Shown: positions 26,470 through 36,205, counted from the stretch's first letter. The stretch is 64,000 nt of DNA from Bordetella genomosp. 12 (GCF_002261355.1 NZ_NEVU01000003.1:1-64000), one strand, 5' to 3'. Numbers and translations: made by a program. Notes: generated by a model not told the origin, from the letters alone.

Positions 26470-26976
26470 TTGGACGCTTCGGATTACGCATCGCCGCCCA
26501 GCCTGGAAACGCTCTACGGCGATCATCATCCCTGGCTGCAGGCATGGTTGCGCAGGCGCCTGGGCAATGCCGCGGATGCAGCAGATCTGGCCCAGGACGC
26601 CTTTGTGCGCCTGCTGGCCAAACCCCTATCCTTCGGCAGCCGTCCTCAGGCGCGCGTTTATCTGCGTACGCTGGCCGGCGGCTTGTGCGTCGACCTCTGG
26701 CGCCGCCGCCAGATCGAGCAGGCCTGGCTGGATACGCTGGCCGCGCAACCTGAGGCGCAGGTTCCCAGCGCCGAGCACCAAGCCATCGTGCTGCAAACGC
26801 TGCAAGAGGTCGACCGCCTCATCCGCGGCCTGCCGGTCAAAGCCGCTCACGCCTTCATCATGGCAGTCGCTTGCGAAATGAGCGATCAGGAAATCGCCAC
26901 CGAACTCGGCGTATCGACGCGCATGGTGCGCAAGTACGTGGCGCAGGCCATGCTGCAATGCCTGAAGAAACTGTAA
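26470..26976 (+). CDS. FecI-type ECF RNA polymerase sigma factor (cassette 3)
   Basis: The 168-residue sigma factor has region 2 at about residues 12-50 (TLYGDHHPWLQAWLRRRLGN, DAADLAQDAFVRLL) and region 4 at about 115-160 (LPVKAAHAFIMAVACEMSDQ, ELGVSTRMVRKYVAQAML). The apparent start is TTG at 26470, preceded by AAGG at short spacing; no in-frame ATG of suitable position exists. A weak start may keep the amount low. Its 3' end overlaps the anti-sigma gene by 19 bp. Confidence 0.88.
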   Translation: MDASDYASPPSLETLYGDHHPWLQAWLRRRLGNAADAADLAQDAFVRLLAKPLSFGSRPQARVYLRTLAGGLCVDLWRRRQIEQAWLDTLAAQPEAQVPSAEHQAIVLQTLQEVDRLIRGLPVKAAHAFIMAVACEMSDQEIATELGVSTRMVRKYVAQAMLQCLKKL

Positions 26977-27929
26977 GGCTGGCGGCCCGCCAGGGTGATC
27001 CGCTGGAGCAGGCTGCGGAATGGTTTGCCGTACTGCGCTCGGGCCAGGCCACGGACGCCGAACGCACGGCCTGGCAGCATTGGCATGATGCCTGCCAGGC
27101 CAATGTCCATGCCTGGGCCCAGGTCGAAAGCGTGGGCCGCATGTTCCTGCCTATCCGCCGCAGCGAAGCGCCCGGGGTGGCCGTCCAGGCCTATCGGCGC
27201 GCCGAATTCAACCAGGGCCGGCGTCGGGTCGTCCTGGGCCTGGCCGCGCTGGCCGGCGCAGGCCTGGCCGGCCATACCGCCTGGCAAAGCGGCCTGCTGC
27301 CTCCCTGGGGCGCCGACTTCCGCAGCACCACGGGCCAGGTCCGCGACATCGTGCTGGACGACGGCACGCGCGTCTGGGTCGGCACGGCCAGCGCTTTCAA
27401 TCAAGACTACAGTTCCGGCCTGCGGCGGCTGGAACTGCTCGCGGGAGAAATTCTCGTCAGCACCGCGCCCGACCCTTCCCGGCCTTTCGTCGTCGATACT
27501 CCGCAGGGCCGTTTGCGCGCGCTGGGCACACGTTTCTCGGTGCGCCGCGACGGCGATGGCACCGAGGTGGCCGTCTACCAGGGCAACGTGCAGGCTCGCG
27601 CACGTTCGGGTGCCACCGCCCTGCTACCGGCCGGCTGGCGTGCGCGCATGAGCAGCCAATCCATCAGCCCGGCCGTCGAGGCAGATCCGGATGCCGAGGC
27701 GGCGACACGCGGCTTATTCATTGCCAAGAATATCCCGCTGGCCGATATGGCCCGCGAACTGGCGCGCTACCGCCTGGGCCATCTGGGCGTGGCGCCCGAA
27801 GTCGCTGCGCTGCCAGTGTTCGGCAGCTTCCCGATGACCGATCCGGATCGCACACTCGCCATGCTCGAGTCCGTCCTGCCCGTCAGAGTCCGGCGCCTGC
27901 CTTGGTGGGTGGACATCCTCCCACGCTGA
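26958..27929 (+). CDS. FecR-type anti-sigma factor/regulator (cassette 3)
   Basis: The 323-residue regulator starts with a DUF4880-type domain (about residues 16-58, LEQAAEWFAVLRSGQATDAE). It has a twin-arginine motif RRRVVLG at 88-94 and one membrane segment at about 92-108. The periplasmic FecR domain follows (LELLAGEILVSTA, RALGTRFSVRRDGD), then a C-terminal STN-like part (LADMARELARYRLGHLGV). The ATG at 26958 lies inside the sigma gene and gives a 19-bp overlap, which couples their translation. A longer frame upstream is a shadow of the sigma gene. Confidence 0.87.
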   Translation: MPEETVRLAARQGDPLEQAAEWFAVLRSGQATDAERTAWQHWHDACQANVHAWAQVESVGRMFLPIRRSEAPGVAVQAYRRAEFNQGRRRVVLGLAALAGAGLAGHTAWQSGLLPPWGADFRSTTGQVRDIVLDDGTRVWVGTASAFNQDYSSGLRRLELLAGEILVSTAPDPSRPFVVDTPQGRLRALGTRFSVRRDGDGTEVAVYQGNVQARARSGATALLPAGWRARMSSQSISPAVEADPDAEAATRGLFIAKNIPLADMARELARYRLGHLGVAPEVAALPVFGSFPMTDPDRTLAMLESVLPVRVRRLPWWVDILPR

Positions 27930-28043
27930 CCCGCGGGCTGCGGCGAAAATTTTTTTTAAAAAGAGTTCCGCTTTTTGCGTCTCGTTCGATGAACAGGATG
28001 AGAGATCTCCTGATCACCTTCCGATATGCCTGAGGAACGCTTC

Positions 28044-30539
28044 ATGTCCACCCGCTTGTCCCACCGCGGCCGCGCCGCCCCGCTTCGCCACGCCGCCATC
28101 ATGCCCACGCCCGCCTGGCCGGCCAAGATGACGCGCCTGGCCTGCGCCGTCGCCATGCTCGCGCTGGCGCCGATCGCGGCGCAGGCCCAGGCCGCGCCCG
28201 CGGCCCTCTCGGCGCAAAGCAGCCGCAGCTACGACATTCCCGCCGGCGCGCTGGAACCCGTACTGTCACGTTTTGCCGCCGAATCCGGCGTCTTGCTCGC
28301 CAGCCCGCCCGGTTTGACGGCCGGACGCAGCAGCCCGGGCCTGACGGGCAGTTACACGCCTGCTGGCGCGCTCGCTGCCATCCTGGCCGGCACGGGATTG
28401 CACGCCATCCAGGACTCGCATGGCCAGTACCGCCTGCAGGCCGACGCCCATGCCGTGGCCACCCTCACTCCGGTCGCGGTCACGGGCCGCGACCTGGCCA
28501 CCACCGAAGGCAGCGGCTCCTATACCGCCAACGTCACCACCATAGCCAAGGGCGATCAAGCACTGCGCGAGATTCCCCAGGCCGTGTCGGTCATCACCCG
28601 CCAGCGCATGGATGATCAAGGCGTCACCGATGTGCGCGAAGCCCTGAACTACGCCCCCGGCGTCTCCATGGTGTCCAACGAACCCGGCGGCCAGTTCTAC
28701 TCGCGCGGCTTCTTCATCCAGAGCTATCAGTTCGATGGCGTGCCGCTCGAGCGGCAGTTGTACGCCCGCGGCTCGGCATTCAACTCGGATACCGCGATCT
28801 ACGATCGCATCGAGATCATGCGCGGGCCGCAAGCCCTGTTCGAGGGGGCTGGAGACCCCTCCGGGTCGGTCAACCTGGTACGTAAACGCCCCACTCAGGA
28901 ACGGCAGTTCATCGTGACCGGCCGTGTCGGCAGCGATGATCAGTACGGCGCGCAGGTGGATTTTGGCGGCCCGCTCAACGACAGCGGTACCGTACGCGGC
29001 CGCGTCGTCGCTGACTATGAAACCAAAGGCTCATTCCGCGACTACGTCGACAGCAACGAACGGACCTTCTACGGCGCGCTCGATATCGATCTCACACCGT
29101 CCACCACACTTGGCCTGGGTTACAGCCGAGAGAACCCCTACGGCGTCATCGATTGGACCGGTCTGCCCAACTACGGCGATGGCTCGATGCCGGACTACTC
29201 GCGCTCGACCAATCTGAGCGCCAAGTGGAACCACGCTTACAAGACCCAGAACACCTGGTTTGCCGACCTGACCCACCGCTTTGCCAATGGCTGGAAATTC
29301 AAGGCCGCCGTCGTGCGCGTGGACGAAGCCAACGACATCAAGTATCTCTTGCGCAGCGGCAGGCTCGGACCGCCCAATACCTATCGCGGTGATGCCTACG
29401 CCTTCGATATGAATTCGCGCAATCTGGGCGCCGATGCCTACCTGTCAGGCGACACCACGCTGTTTGGCCGCCGCCTGGATTTCACCGCGGGCGGCAACTT
29501 TTCACATCAGCGCAGCACCGACCTCTGGGGCTGGCGGCGCAACGTCGAAAGCCTGAACGCCAGCTACGATCAGAAGGTCTCCATCCCGGCGCTGGACAGC
29601 GACACCATCATCGCGACCAATCGCATGGACGACGGTTACCGTTCGGACAAGAAAGGTCTGTACGCCAATCTCCGCTACCAGATTCTGGATCCCGTGGCCG
29701 TGGTGCTGGGCGGCCGGGTGTCGTGGTTCAAGCAGACTTATGTCTCCGATGGCATCTGGGGTTACTCGGAAAGCACTGCCCAGGAGAAAAGTGAGTTCAC
29801 GCCCTTTGCCGGCCTGATCTTCACGCTCACGCCCAAGTGGTCGGCCTACGCCAACTACGCCGAAATCTTCCGCCCGCAAAGCCAGCGCGACGCCTCCGGC
29901 AACTTCCTCAGCCCGGTGACTGGCAAGAACTATGAACTGGGTCTGAAGGGCTCGCTCATGGATGGCAACGTGGACGTGCTGTTTGCCATCTTCCGCACTG
30001 AGCAGAAGAAAGTCGCCTTCGAGGACGACACCGTCTCCGAGAGCATCGCCGAGATACGCTGCGGCGGGACGTGCTACCGGCCCAGCGCTCAGGTTCGCAG
30101 CCAGGGCTTCGAGAGCGAGATCTCTGGAGAGGTCTTGCCAGGGCTGCAACTGGCCGCGTCGTATACCTACACCCACACACGCCACCTCGGGTCCGACATC
30201 CCCTCCGTCGGCTATGACATCTCGTCCAACACCGGCATACCGCGCCATATGGCCAAGTTGTGGGCCAACTACCGCCTGCCTGGTCAATGGAACCGCTGGT
30301 CGGTCGGCGGCGGGGTCAACACGCAGAGCAAGTCTTCCGACTTTGGCTACTACGGACGCATGCAGGGCGGCTACACCACCCTCGATGCCCGCGTCGGCTA
30401 TCAGGTCAACGAGCGCCTCGGTCTGGGCTTGAACGTCTACAACCTGACGGACAAGAAGTACTTCAGCTCCATCAGCTATGACCACAACTTCTATGGCGCG
30501 CCGCGAAGCTTCCTGCTGACCGCTCGCTACCGCATGTAG
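28044..30539 (+). CDS. TonB-dependent ferric-siderophore transducer receptor (cassette 3)
   Basis: The 831-residue receptor has a signal peptide whose hydrophobic core (LACAVAMLALAPIAAQAQA) ends near residue 50. An STN domain covers about 61-115 (RSYDIPAGALEPVLSRFAAE). The plug covers about 145-275 (LREIPQAVSVITRQRMDDQG, IYDRIEIMRGPQALFEG, GSVNLVRKRP) and a barrel ends in LLTARYRM. I prefer ATG 28044 because GAGGAA stands 7 bp before it; ATG 28026 would add six residues. A CGGTC pair (C-rich RCGGTCYR loop near residue 673-677) lies in a late extracellular loop and may form a disulfide. The gene ends at a strong shared terminator with the isc operon. Confidence 0.9.
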   Translation: MSTRLSHRGRAAPLRHAAIMPTPAWPAKMTRLACAVAMLALAPIAAQAQAAPAALSAQSSRSYDIPAGALEPVLSRFAAESGVLLASPPGLTAGRSSPGLTGSYTPAGALAAILAGTGLHAIQDSHGQYRLQADAHAVATLTPVAVTGRDLATTEGSGSYTANVTTIAKGDQALREIPQAVSVITRQRMDDQGVTDVREALNYAPGVSMVSNEPGGQFYSRGFFIQSYQFDGVPLERQLYARGSAFNSDTAIYDRIEIMRGPQALFEGAGDPSGSVNLVRKRPTQERQFIVTGRVGSDDQYGAQVDFGGPLNDSGTVRGRVVADYETKGSFRDYVDSNERTFYGALDIDLTPSTTLGLGYSRENPYGVIDWTGLPNYGDGSMPDYSRSTNLSAKWNHAYKTQNTWFADLTHRFANGWKFKAAVVRVDEANDIKYLLRSGRLGPPNTYRGDAYAFDMNSRNLGADAYLSGDTTLFGRRLDFTAGGNFSHQRSTDLWGWRRNVESLNASYDQKVSIPALDSDTIIATNRMDDGYRSDKKGLYANLRYQILDPVAVVLGGRVSWFKQTYVSDGIWGYSESTAQEKSEFTPFAGLIFTLTPKWSAYANYAEIFRPQSQRDASGNFLSPVTGKNYELGLKGSLMDGNVDVLFAIFRTEQKKVAFEDDTVSESIAEIRCGGTCYRPSAQVRSQGFESEISGEVLPGLQLAASYTYTHTRHLGSDIPSVGYDISSNTGIPRHMAKLWANYRLPGQWNRWSVGGGVNTQSKSSDFGYYGRMQGGYTTLDARVGYQVNERLGLGLNVYNLTDKKYFSSISYDHNFYGAPRSFLLTARYRM

Positions 30540-30548
30540 GCCAGCAAA

Positions 30549-30583
30549 AACAAGAATCCCGCACATGGCGGGATTCTTGTTTA
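30549..30583. terminator. Strong bidirectional terminator between receptor 3 and iscX
   Basis: A perfect 14-bp inverted repeat (AACAAGAATCCCGC at 30549-30562 and its complement at 30568-30581) with a 5-base loop is flanked by A-rich and T-rich ends. It can stop both the rightward receptor and the leftward isc transcripts. Confidence 0.9.
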
Positions 30584-30594
30584 TACGCGAGGGC

Positions 30595-30789
30595 TTACTC
30601 GGCCTCTTCGATCCAGGCCATCTGGATGGCCTCGAGAATCTTTTCGCCGCAGCGGGCCGGGTCATCTTCAAAGCCCGGCAAAGCCATGACCCACTCGCGC
30701 AACTGCGTAAAACGCACGGTCTTGGGATCGATGTCCGGATGCGTATCCACCAGGGCTTCGGCGATCTGATAAGTGTCTATCCACTTCAT
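30595..30789 (-). CDS. iscX: Fe-S assembly accessory protein IscX
   Basis: The 64-residue acidic protein matches IscX (YfhJ), with MKWIDTYQIAEAL at the start, DIDPKTVRFTQLREWV in the middle and the closing LEAIQMAWIEEAE. IscX binds IscS and iron and tunes cluster assembly. It starts 1 bp after the ferredoxin gene and is the last gene of the isc operon. Confidence 0.94.
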   Translation of the reverse strand: MKWIDTYQIAEALVDTHPDIDPKTVRFTQLREWVMALPGFEDDPARCGEKILEAIQMAWIEEAE

Positions 30790-30790
30790 G

Positions 30791-31132
30791 TCAATGATCC
30801 TCCTTGGCATGGTTGATCGTGTACTTGGGAATCTCGATGGTGAGATCCTGCTCTTCGATGATGGCCTGGCAAGACAGGCGGGATACCGGAGTCAGGCCCC
30901 AAGCCTTGTCCAGCAGATCCTCCTCGTTGTCGCTGGCATCTTCCAGCGAGGCATAGCCCTGACGCACAACGACATGGCAAGTGGTGCAAGCACAGGAAAG
31001 CTCGCAAGCATGATCGATGTCGATATGATTATCGAGCAGCACGCGGCAGATGGACTTGCCTTGCGGCGCGTCATCGATGACAGCGCCTTCGGGACACAAA
31101 TCGGGGTGAGGCAATACAGTCAGTTTCGGCAT
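30791..31132 (-). CDS. fdx: ISC-type [2Fe-2S] ferredoxin
   Basis: The 113-residue adrenodoxin-like ferredoxin donates electrons to cluster assembly. Its cluster ligands are the cysteines of CELSCACTTCHV plus a later cysteine in SRLSCQAI. Placement between hscA and iscX is canonical. The gap to hscA is 9 bp. Confidence 0.95.
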   Translation of the reverse strand: MPKLTVLPHPDLCPEGAVIDDAPQGKSICRVLLDNHIDIDHACELSCACTTCHVVVRQGYASLEDASDNEEDLLDKAWGLTPVSRLSCQAIIEEQDLTIEIPKYTINHAKEDH

Positions 31133-31141
31133 GACTTCGAG

Positions 31142-33004
31142 TTAAGCGAGTTCGTCCAATTTACGGCCGGCCAGTGCGGCGCGGATACTGCGATCCATGC
31201 GCCGGGCGGCAAAATCCTCGGTGGCGTCAGACAAAGCCTGAACCGCCTGGCGCACCGCTTCCACGTCGGTGGCCAATTGCGCTTGTGTGGCGGCCTGCAA
31301 TGCGGCATCCACGCGCGCCCTCTCCTCGCTATCGAGCAGATCGCCGTCAACAGCCAGCGCGGCGCTGACGGACTCCACCAATTGACGCGCCTCAACCTGC
31401 TGCTCGCGCAGCATGCGCGCCCTGGCGTCGTCATCGGCATGAGACACGCTGTCGGACAGCATGCGCGTGATTTCATCGTCGGACAGGCCATACGAGGGCT
31501 TGACCGTCACCGCAGCCTCAACGCCCGTACTCTGTTCGCGCGCGGTCACGCTGAGCAAACCATCGGCGTCGACTTGGAACGTCACGCGGATACGGGCGGC
31601 ACCGGCCACCATGGGCGGAATGCCGCGCAACTCGAAGCGGGCCAGCGAGCGGCAGTCGGAAACCAGATCGCGCTCGCCTTGCACGACGTGCACGCTCATC
31701 GCGGTCTGGCCATCCTTGAACGTCGTGAACTCCTGGGCGCGCGCCACCGGAATGGTGCTGTTGCGCGGAATAACGCGCTCCACCAATCCACCCATGGTCT
31801 CAAGCCCGAGCGACAGCGGCGTGACATCCAGCAGCAGCCAGTCTTCGCCCGGCGCGCGATTGCCCGCCAGCAGATTGGCCTGCAAGGCCGCGCCCAACGC
31901 CACCACCTGATCCGGATCGAGATTGGTCAACGGCGGCGTCCCGAAGAAGGCGCCAACCGCTTGCCGCACGGCGGGCATGCGGGTCGCTCCGCCCACCAGC
32001 ACGACGCCCTTGACGTCGGCCACGGCCAGACCGGCATCGCGCAAGGCGCGGCGGGCAGCCTGCAGGGTGCGGTCTATGAGCGGTGTGGCGAGCGCTTCGA
32101 ACTGCGCACGCGTCAACGTGGCGTTCAGGCTGCGGCCGCCTTCGAGCGTGACGGCGATGGCGGCCTGTCCGGCGTCGGTCAGGGCTTCGCGCGCGGCGCG
32201 CGCGGCGACCAACAGGCCGCGCCGATCCGATAGCGACAACCCCTCTACAGCCTGAGCGGCCACCAGGTCGGCCACGATGGCATGATCGAAATCATCGCCA
32301 CCCAACACGGTATCGCCACCGGTGGCGATCACCTCGAACACGCCCTGGGACAGACGCAAGATCGAAATATCGAAGGTGCCGCCGCCCAGGTCGTAGACGG
32401 CGTATACGCCTTCGGCGGCCTGATCCAGGCCATAGGCGATTGCCGCGGCCGTCGGCTCATTCAGCAGACGCAGCACATTCAGGCCCGCCAGCTTGGCGGC
32501 ATCGCGCGTGGCCTGACGTTGCGCATCATCAAAATAGGCGGGCACCGTAATCACGGCGCCGACCAGATCATCGCCCAGCACGTCTTCGGCACGCTGGCGC
32601 AGCGTGGCCAGAATCTGCGCCGAGACCTCGACAGGACTGACATCGCCGTGCAGCGTGCGCAAGCGCACCATGCCGGGCGCATCGACAAAGTCATAAGGCG
32701 CGGCGCTATCACGCGCATCCTGCGCCGAACGGCCCATAAAGCGCTTGACCGACACGATGGTATTGGCCGGGTCACTCGCCTGGTGCGGCAAGGCGCCGCG
32801 GCCGATGGCCACGCGCCCCTCGGGAAGATACCGTACCGCGGAAGGCAGCAAGGCATGGCCTTCGGCATCCGGCAACACTTCGGGCACACTGCTGCGCACG
32901 GCGGCCACCAGGGAATTGGTCGTGCCCAGATCGATGCCTACCGCCAACCGCCGCTGATGCGGGGCGGGCGATTCGCCGGGTTCGGAAATCTGCAATAAAG
33001 CCAT
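31142..33004 (-). CDS. hscA: Hsp70-type chaperone HscA for Fe-S cluster transfer
   Basis: HscA is the specialised Hsp70 that, with HscB, helps IscU pass on its cluster. The 620-residue sequence has the nucleotide-binding signatures [26 protein letters not shown] and [15 protein letters not shown], and the substrate-binding domain with [14 protein letters not shown]. The linker and lid are typical in length. The gap to hscB is 39 bp. Confidence 0.95.
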   Translation of the reverse strand: MALLQISEPGESPAPHQRRLAVGIDLGTTNSLVAAVRSSVPEVLPDAEGHALLPSAVRYLPEGRVAIGRGALPHQASDPANTIVSVKRFMGRSAQDARDSAAPYDFVDAPGMVRLRTLHGDVSPVEVSAQILATLRQRAEDVLGDDLVGAVITVPAYFDDAQRQATRDAAKLAGLNVLRLLNEPTAAAIAYGLDQAAEGVYAVYDLGGGTFDISILRLSQGVFEVIATGGDTVLGGDDFDHAIVADLVAAQAVEGLSLSDRRGLLVAARAAREALTDAGQAAIAVTLEGGRSLNATLTRAQFEALATPLIDRTLQAARRALRDAGLAVADVKGVVLVGGATRMPAVRQAVGAFFGTPPLTNLDPDQVVALGAALQANLLAGNRAPGEDWLLLDVTPLSLGLETMGGLVERVIPRNSTIPVARAQEFTTFKDGQTAMSVHVVQGERDLVSDCRSLARFELRGIPPMVAGAARIRVTFQVDADGLLSVTAREQSTGVEAAVTVKPSYGLSDDEITRMLSDSVSHADDDARARMLREQQVEARQLVESVSAALAVDGDLLDSEERARVDAALQAATQAQLATDVEAVRQAVQALSDATEDFAARRMDRSIRAALAGRKLDELA

Positions 33005-33043
33005 TGTTGTATTTGTCGCTGAACGCGCCCTGCCGGGCCGCTG

Positions 33044-33550
33044 CTAGGGCTGGATGGAAGCCAGCTCCTGAGCCAGTTTTTCAATGAACATCCACTCGCG
33101 GACCTTTTGGCCAGCGGCGGGATAGTCTTTACGCTTGTCGATCAAATCGGCCAGCGTCTGCCGCATCGCCGCGCGCGCCTGGCCCAGTTCGGCGTCCAAT
33201 GTCCGCCTGGCCTGCTCGTCATGACGCGCCTCATCGAGCAGCTCGCGCCACTCCATCTGCTGCATCAGAAACGCCGGCGCCATCGCCGTATTGCTCTCGG
33301 TCTGCAGATCCACGCCCGCGGACTCGCACAGATAGCGTGCGCGCAGCAGGGGATCTCGCAGTTGCCGGTAAGCCTCGTTGGCGCGCGCAGCCCATTGCAT
33401 TGCCACCCGGCGCTCAGGCGCGCTGGCGGTGGCAAAGCGGTCGGGATGGACGCGGGCGGCGACGTCGCGCCAGGCGGTTTCAAGCGCCTGGCTGTCGAGC
33501 TCGAACGTGGCGGGCAGGCCAAAAAGGCTGAAATGATCGTCAGCGGCCAA
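33044..33550 (-). CDS. hscB: Co-chaperone HscB (J-domain)
   Basis: The 168-residue J-protein delivers IscU to HscA and stimulates its ATPase. The J-domain fills about residues 5-75 with the HPD motif in ARVHPDRFA; the C-terminal helical bundle (from about 90) binds IscU. It begins 3 bp after iscA. Confidence 0.94.
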   Translation of the reverse strand: MAADDHFSLFGLPATFELDSQALETAWRDVAARVHPDRFATASAPERRVAMQWAARANEAYRQLRDPLLRARYLCESAGVDLQTESNTAMAPAFLMQQMEWRELLDEARHDEQARRTLDAELGQARAAMRQTLADLIDKRKDYPAAGQKVREWMFIEKLAQELASIQP

Positions 33551-33553
33551 GAC

Positions 33554-33877
33554 CTACACCGTGAACGACTCGCCGCAGCCGCAGGTCGCCTTTTCGTTGG
33601 GGTTGCGAAACTTGAAGCCCTCATTGAGGCCTTCGCGCGCATAATCCAGCTCGGTGCCGTCCAGGTAGGCAAGGCTCTTGGGATCGACGAAGACCTTCAC
33701 GCCGAAACTTTCGAACTCCATGTCGTCGGCCTGCACTTCGTCGACGTACTCAAGCTTGTAGGCCATGCCCGAGCAGCCGGTCGTGCGCACACCCAGGCGC
33801 AGCCCGATACCCTTACCGCGCCGTTGCAGATAGCGGCCGATATGATTGGCCGCCTGTTGGGTCAGGGTGACGGCCAT
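33554..33877 (-). CDS. iscA: A-type Fe-S carrier IscA
   Basis: The 107-residue carrier keeps the three conserved cysteines, one in TTGCSGMAY and two in the closing CGCGESFTV. Start is taken at MAVTLTQ (33877), one base after the iscU stop, instead of 15 bases upstream inside iscU. It is thought to carry iron or assembled clusters to targets. Confidence 0.94.
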   Translation of the reverse strand: MAVTLTQQAANHIGRYLQRRGKGIGLRLGVRTTGCSGMAYKLEYVDEVQADDMEFESFGVKVFVDPKSLAYLDGTELDYAREGLNEGFKFRNPNEKATCGCGESFTV

Positions 33878-33878
33878 A

Positions 33879-34283
33879 TCAGTCTGCCGCAACAGCCTCG
33901 GCCACGCCGTGCTTGGTCTTGTAATCCTGCACGGCGGCCTTGATGGCGTCTTCAGCCAGGATCGAGCAGTGAATCTTGACCGGGGGCAAGGCCAGCTCTT
34001 CGGCGATCTGCGTATTGCGGATGGACATGGCTTGATCCAGCGTCTTGCCCTTGACCCATTCGGTCACCAGCGAGCTGGAGGCAATGGCCGAACCACAGCC
34101 GTAGGTCTTGAAGCGCGCGTCTTCGATCACGCCCTCGTCATTGACCTTGATCTGCAACTTCATGACGTCGCCACAGGCCGGTGCGCCGACCATGCCGGTG
34201 CCGATGGAGTCGTCGCCCTTGTCGAACGAACCGACGTTGCGGGGATTTTCGTAGTGGTCCAGGACCTTATCGCTGTATGCCAT
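33879..34283 (-). CDS. iscU: Fe-S cluster scaffold IscU
   Basis: The 134-residue scaffold shows its cluster ligands in [19 protein letters not shown] and [10 protein letters not shown], and the HscA recognition motif LPPVK just before the last cysteine. It starts with [20 protein letters not shown]. The gap to iscS is 36 bp. Confidence 0.96.
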   Translation of the reverse strand: MAYSDKVLDHYENPRNVGSFDKGDDSIGTGMVGAPACGDVMKLQIKVNDEGVIEDARFKTYGCGSAIASSSLVTEWVKGKTLDQAMSIRNTQIAEELALPPVKIHCSILAEDAIKAAVQDYKTKHGVAEAVAAD

Positions 34284-34319
34284 GATGATTCTCCACGTAT
34301 GTGATGACTTGCGGCGCGC

Positions 34320-35531
34320 TCAGTGCGCAGCCCATTGCACGCTGTTCAGATCGATGCCTTCCTTGGCCATTTCCCACAGCGGCGACATGTCGCGCAGCTT
34401 GCCGACACGGCTCTTGAGCAATTCGACGGCGAAGTCGACTTCCTGCTCGGTGGTGAAGCGGCCCAGGGTAAAGCGGATCGAACTATGCGCCAGTTCGTCA
34501 TTGCGGCCCAGCGCGCGCAATACATAAGAAGGCTCCAGGCTGGCCGAGGTGCAGGCCGAGCCACTGGAGACGGCCAGTTCCTTGATCGCCATGATCAGGG
34601 ACTCGCCTTCAACGTAATTGAAGCTGATGTTCAGGTTGTGCGGCACGCGGTGTTCCATGCTGCCGTTGACATAGACTTCCTCGATCTGCGAGAGGCCTGC
34701 CAACAGGCGGTCGCGCAACATGCGCACGCGCTCGTTCTCCGTGCCCATTTCTTCGCGCGCCAAGCGGAACGCCTCGCCCATGCCCACGATCTGATGGGTA
34801 GCCAGCGTGCCGGAGCGAAAGCCCCGCTCATGACCGCCGCCGTGCATCTGCGCTTCGATGCGCACACGCGGCTTGCGGCGTACATACAGCGCGCCGATGC
34901 CCTTGGGGCCATAGGTCTTGTGCGCCGAGAAAGACATCAGATCCACTTTGAGTTTCTGCAGATCGATCTCGACCTTGCCCGTGGCCTGAGCCGCGTCGAC
35001 ATGGAAAATAATGCCTTTTTCACGGCAGATCCCGCCGATGGTCTCGACATCCTGAATGACGCCGATTTCATTGTTGACCATCATCACCGACACGAGAACG
35101 GTGTCCGGACGCAGCGCGGCCTTGAAGACCTCCAGGTCCAGCAAACCGTCATCCTTGACATCGAGATAGGTCACTTCGAAACCCTGGCGCTCCAACTCAC
35201 GACAGGTGTCCAGAACCGCCTTGTGTTCGGTCTTGACCGTCACGATGTGCTTGCCGCGCTCGGCGTAGAAATTCGCCGCGCCCTTGATGGCCAGGTTGTC
35301 TGACTCGGTCGCGCCGGAAGTCCAGATGATTTCGCGCGGGTCGGCATTGACCAGCTTGGCCACCTCGGCGCGCGCATTTTCGACGGCCTCTTCGGCATCC
35401 CAGCCAAACGCGTGGCTACGCGAAGCCGGATTGCCGAAATTATCGTAAAGCCAGGGGATCATCTTCTCGACCACGCGCGGGTCGACCGGCGTCGTGGCTG
35501 AGTAGTCCAGGTAGATGGGGCGGTTGCTCAT
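34320..35531 (-). CDS. iscS: Cysteine desulfurase IscS
   Basis: The 403-residue PLP enzyme takes sulfur from cysteine for Fe-S clusters and tRNA thiolation. The PLP lysine is in [12 protein letters not shown] and the mobile catalytic cysteine is in [17 protein letters not shown]. The C-terminus ends in a typical [18 protein letters not shown], which contacts IscU. It is separated from iscR by 21 bp. Confidence 0.97.
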   Translation of the reverse strand: MSNRPIYLDYSATTPVDPRVVEKMIPWLYDNFGNPASRSHAFGWDAEEAVENARAEVAKLVNADPREIIWTSGATESDNLAIKGAANFYAERGKHIVTVKTEHKAVLDTCRELERQGFEVTYLDVKDDGLLDLEVFKAALRPDTVLVSVMMVNNEIGVIQDVETIGGICREKGIIFHVDAAQATGKVEIDLQKLKVDLMSFSAHKTYGPKGIGALYVRRKPRVRIEAQMHGGGHERGFRSGTLATHQIVGMGEAFRLAREEMGTENERVRMLRDRLLAGLSQIEEVYVNGSMEHRVPHNLNISFNYVEGESLIMAIKELAVSSGSACTSASLEPSYVLRALGRNDELAHSSIRFTLGRFTTEQEVDFAVELLKSRVGKLRDMSPLWEMAKEGIDLNSVQWAAH

Positions 35532-35552
35532 GAGTACAGTTCCTGATGCTTC

Positions 35553-36101
35553 TTAAACGGTAGCCGCGGCATTGGCGGCCGTGCCCGAGACGGCGGCCGT
35601 TGCGGCATTGGCATTTGAGCCTGCGCGATTGACGCGCACCGAACAGCCTTGGGCTTGATTGTTGGCTTCCTGCAATTGGCGCACGCGCTGCTGGTCCACC
35701 AGATCCTGCAGGGAAACCGAATCGAGATAATCGACCATCTTGCGGTTCAGGGTCGCCCAGAGCTCGTGCGTCATGCACTTGCCGGGTTTGCCGTCATTGC
35801 CGCTGGTGCAATCCCGCTTGCCGCCACAGCTGGTGGCGTCCAGGGGTTCGTCGACCGCGAAGATGATGTCGGCAACCGTGACATTGCGCGCCAGGCGAGC
35901 CAGGGAATAGCCGCCGCCGGGGCCGCGCACGCTGTCCACGAGTTCGTGACGGCGCAGCTTGCCGAACAGTTGCTCCAGATAGGAGAGAGAAATATTCTGG
36001 CGCTGGCTGATCGCCGCGAGAGTGACCGGGCCGCTATGCTGCCGCATAGCCAGATCGATCATGGCAGTCACGGCGAAACGTCCTTTGGTTGTTAGCCGCA
36101 T
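35553..36101 (-). CDS. iscR: Fe-S cluster regulator IscR
   Basis: The 182-residue Rrf2-family regulator represses the isc operon when it holds a [2Fe-2S] cluster. A winged helix fills about residues 1-80 (MRLTTKGRFAVTAMIDLAM, SLSYLEQLFGKLRRHELVDS), and the three cluster cysteines lie in CGGKRDCTSGNDGKPGKC. The C-terminal tail is Ala/Asn-rich (SNANAATAAVSGTAANAAAT) and longer than in E. coli. Start is MRLTTKG at 36101. Two IscR-like boxes lie 76-129 bp upstream. Confidence 0.95.
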   Translation of the reverse strand: MRLTTKGRFAVTAMIDLAMRQHSGPVTLAAISQRQNISLSYLEQLFGKLRRHELVDSVRGPGGGYSLARLARNVTVADIIFAVDEPLDATSCGGKRDCTSGNDGKPGKCMTHELWATLNRKMVDYLDSVSLQDLVDQQRVRQLQEANNQAQGCSVRVNRAGSNANAATAAVSGTAANAAATV

Positions 36102-36176
36102 GATGAGTTTCCTGTGAATCTGTCGGGACCCGCCTGCCGGATACAGACAGCAATCCCGGCTATACACTCTGGCCTA

Positions 36177-36201
36177 ATACCTGAGTAATTGCCTCAAGTA
36201 T
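36177..36201 (-). promoter_or_regulatory. IscR type 1 binding site, proximal
   Basis: On the minus strand the 25 bases read ATACTTGAGGC...ACTCAGGTAT, which follows the E. coli type 1 IscR pattern (ATA-rich ends, CTTGA and ACTC half-sites). It overlaps the expected isc promoter, so holo-IscR should repress here. Confidence 0.75.
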
Positions 36202-36205
36202 AGCA

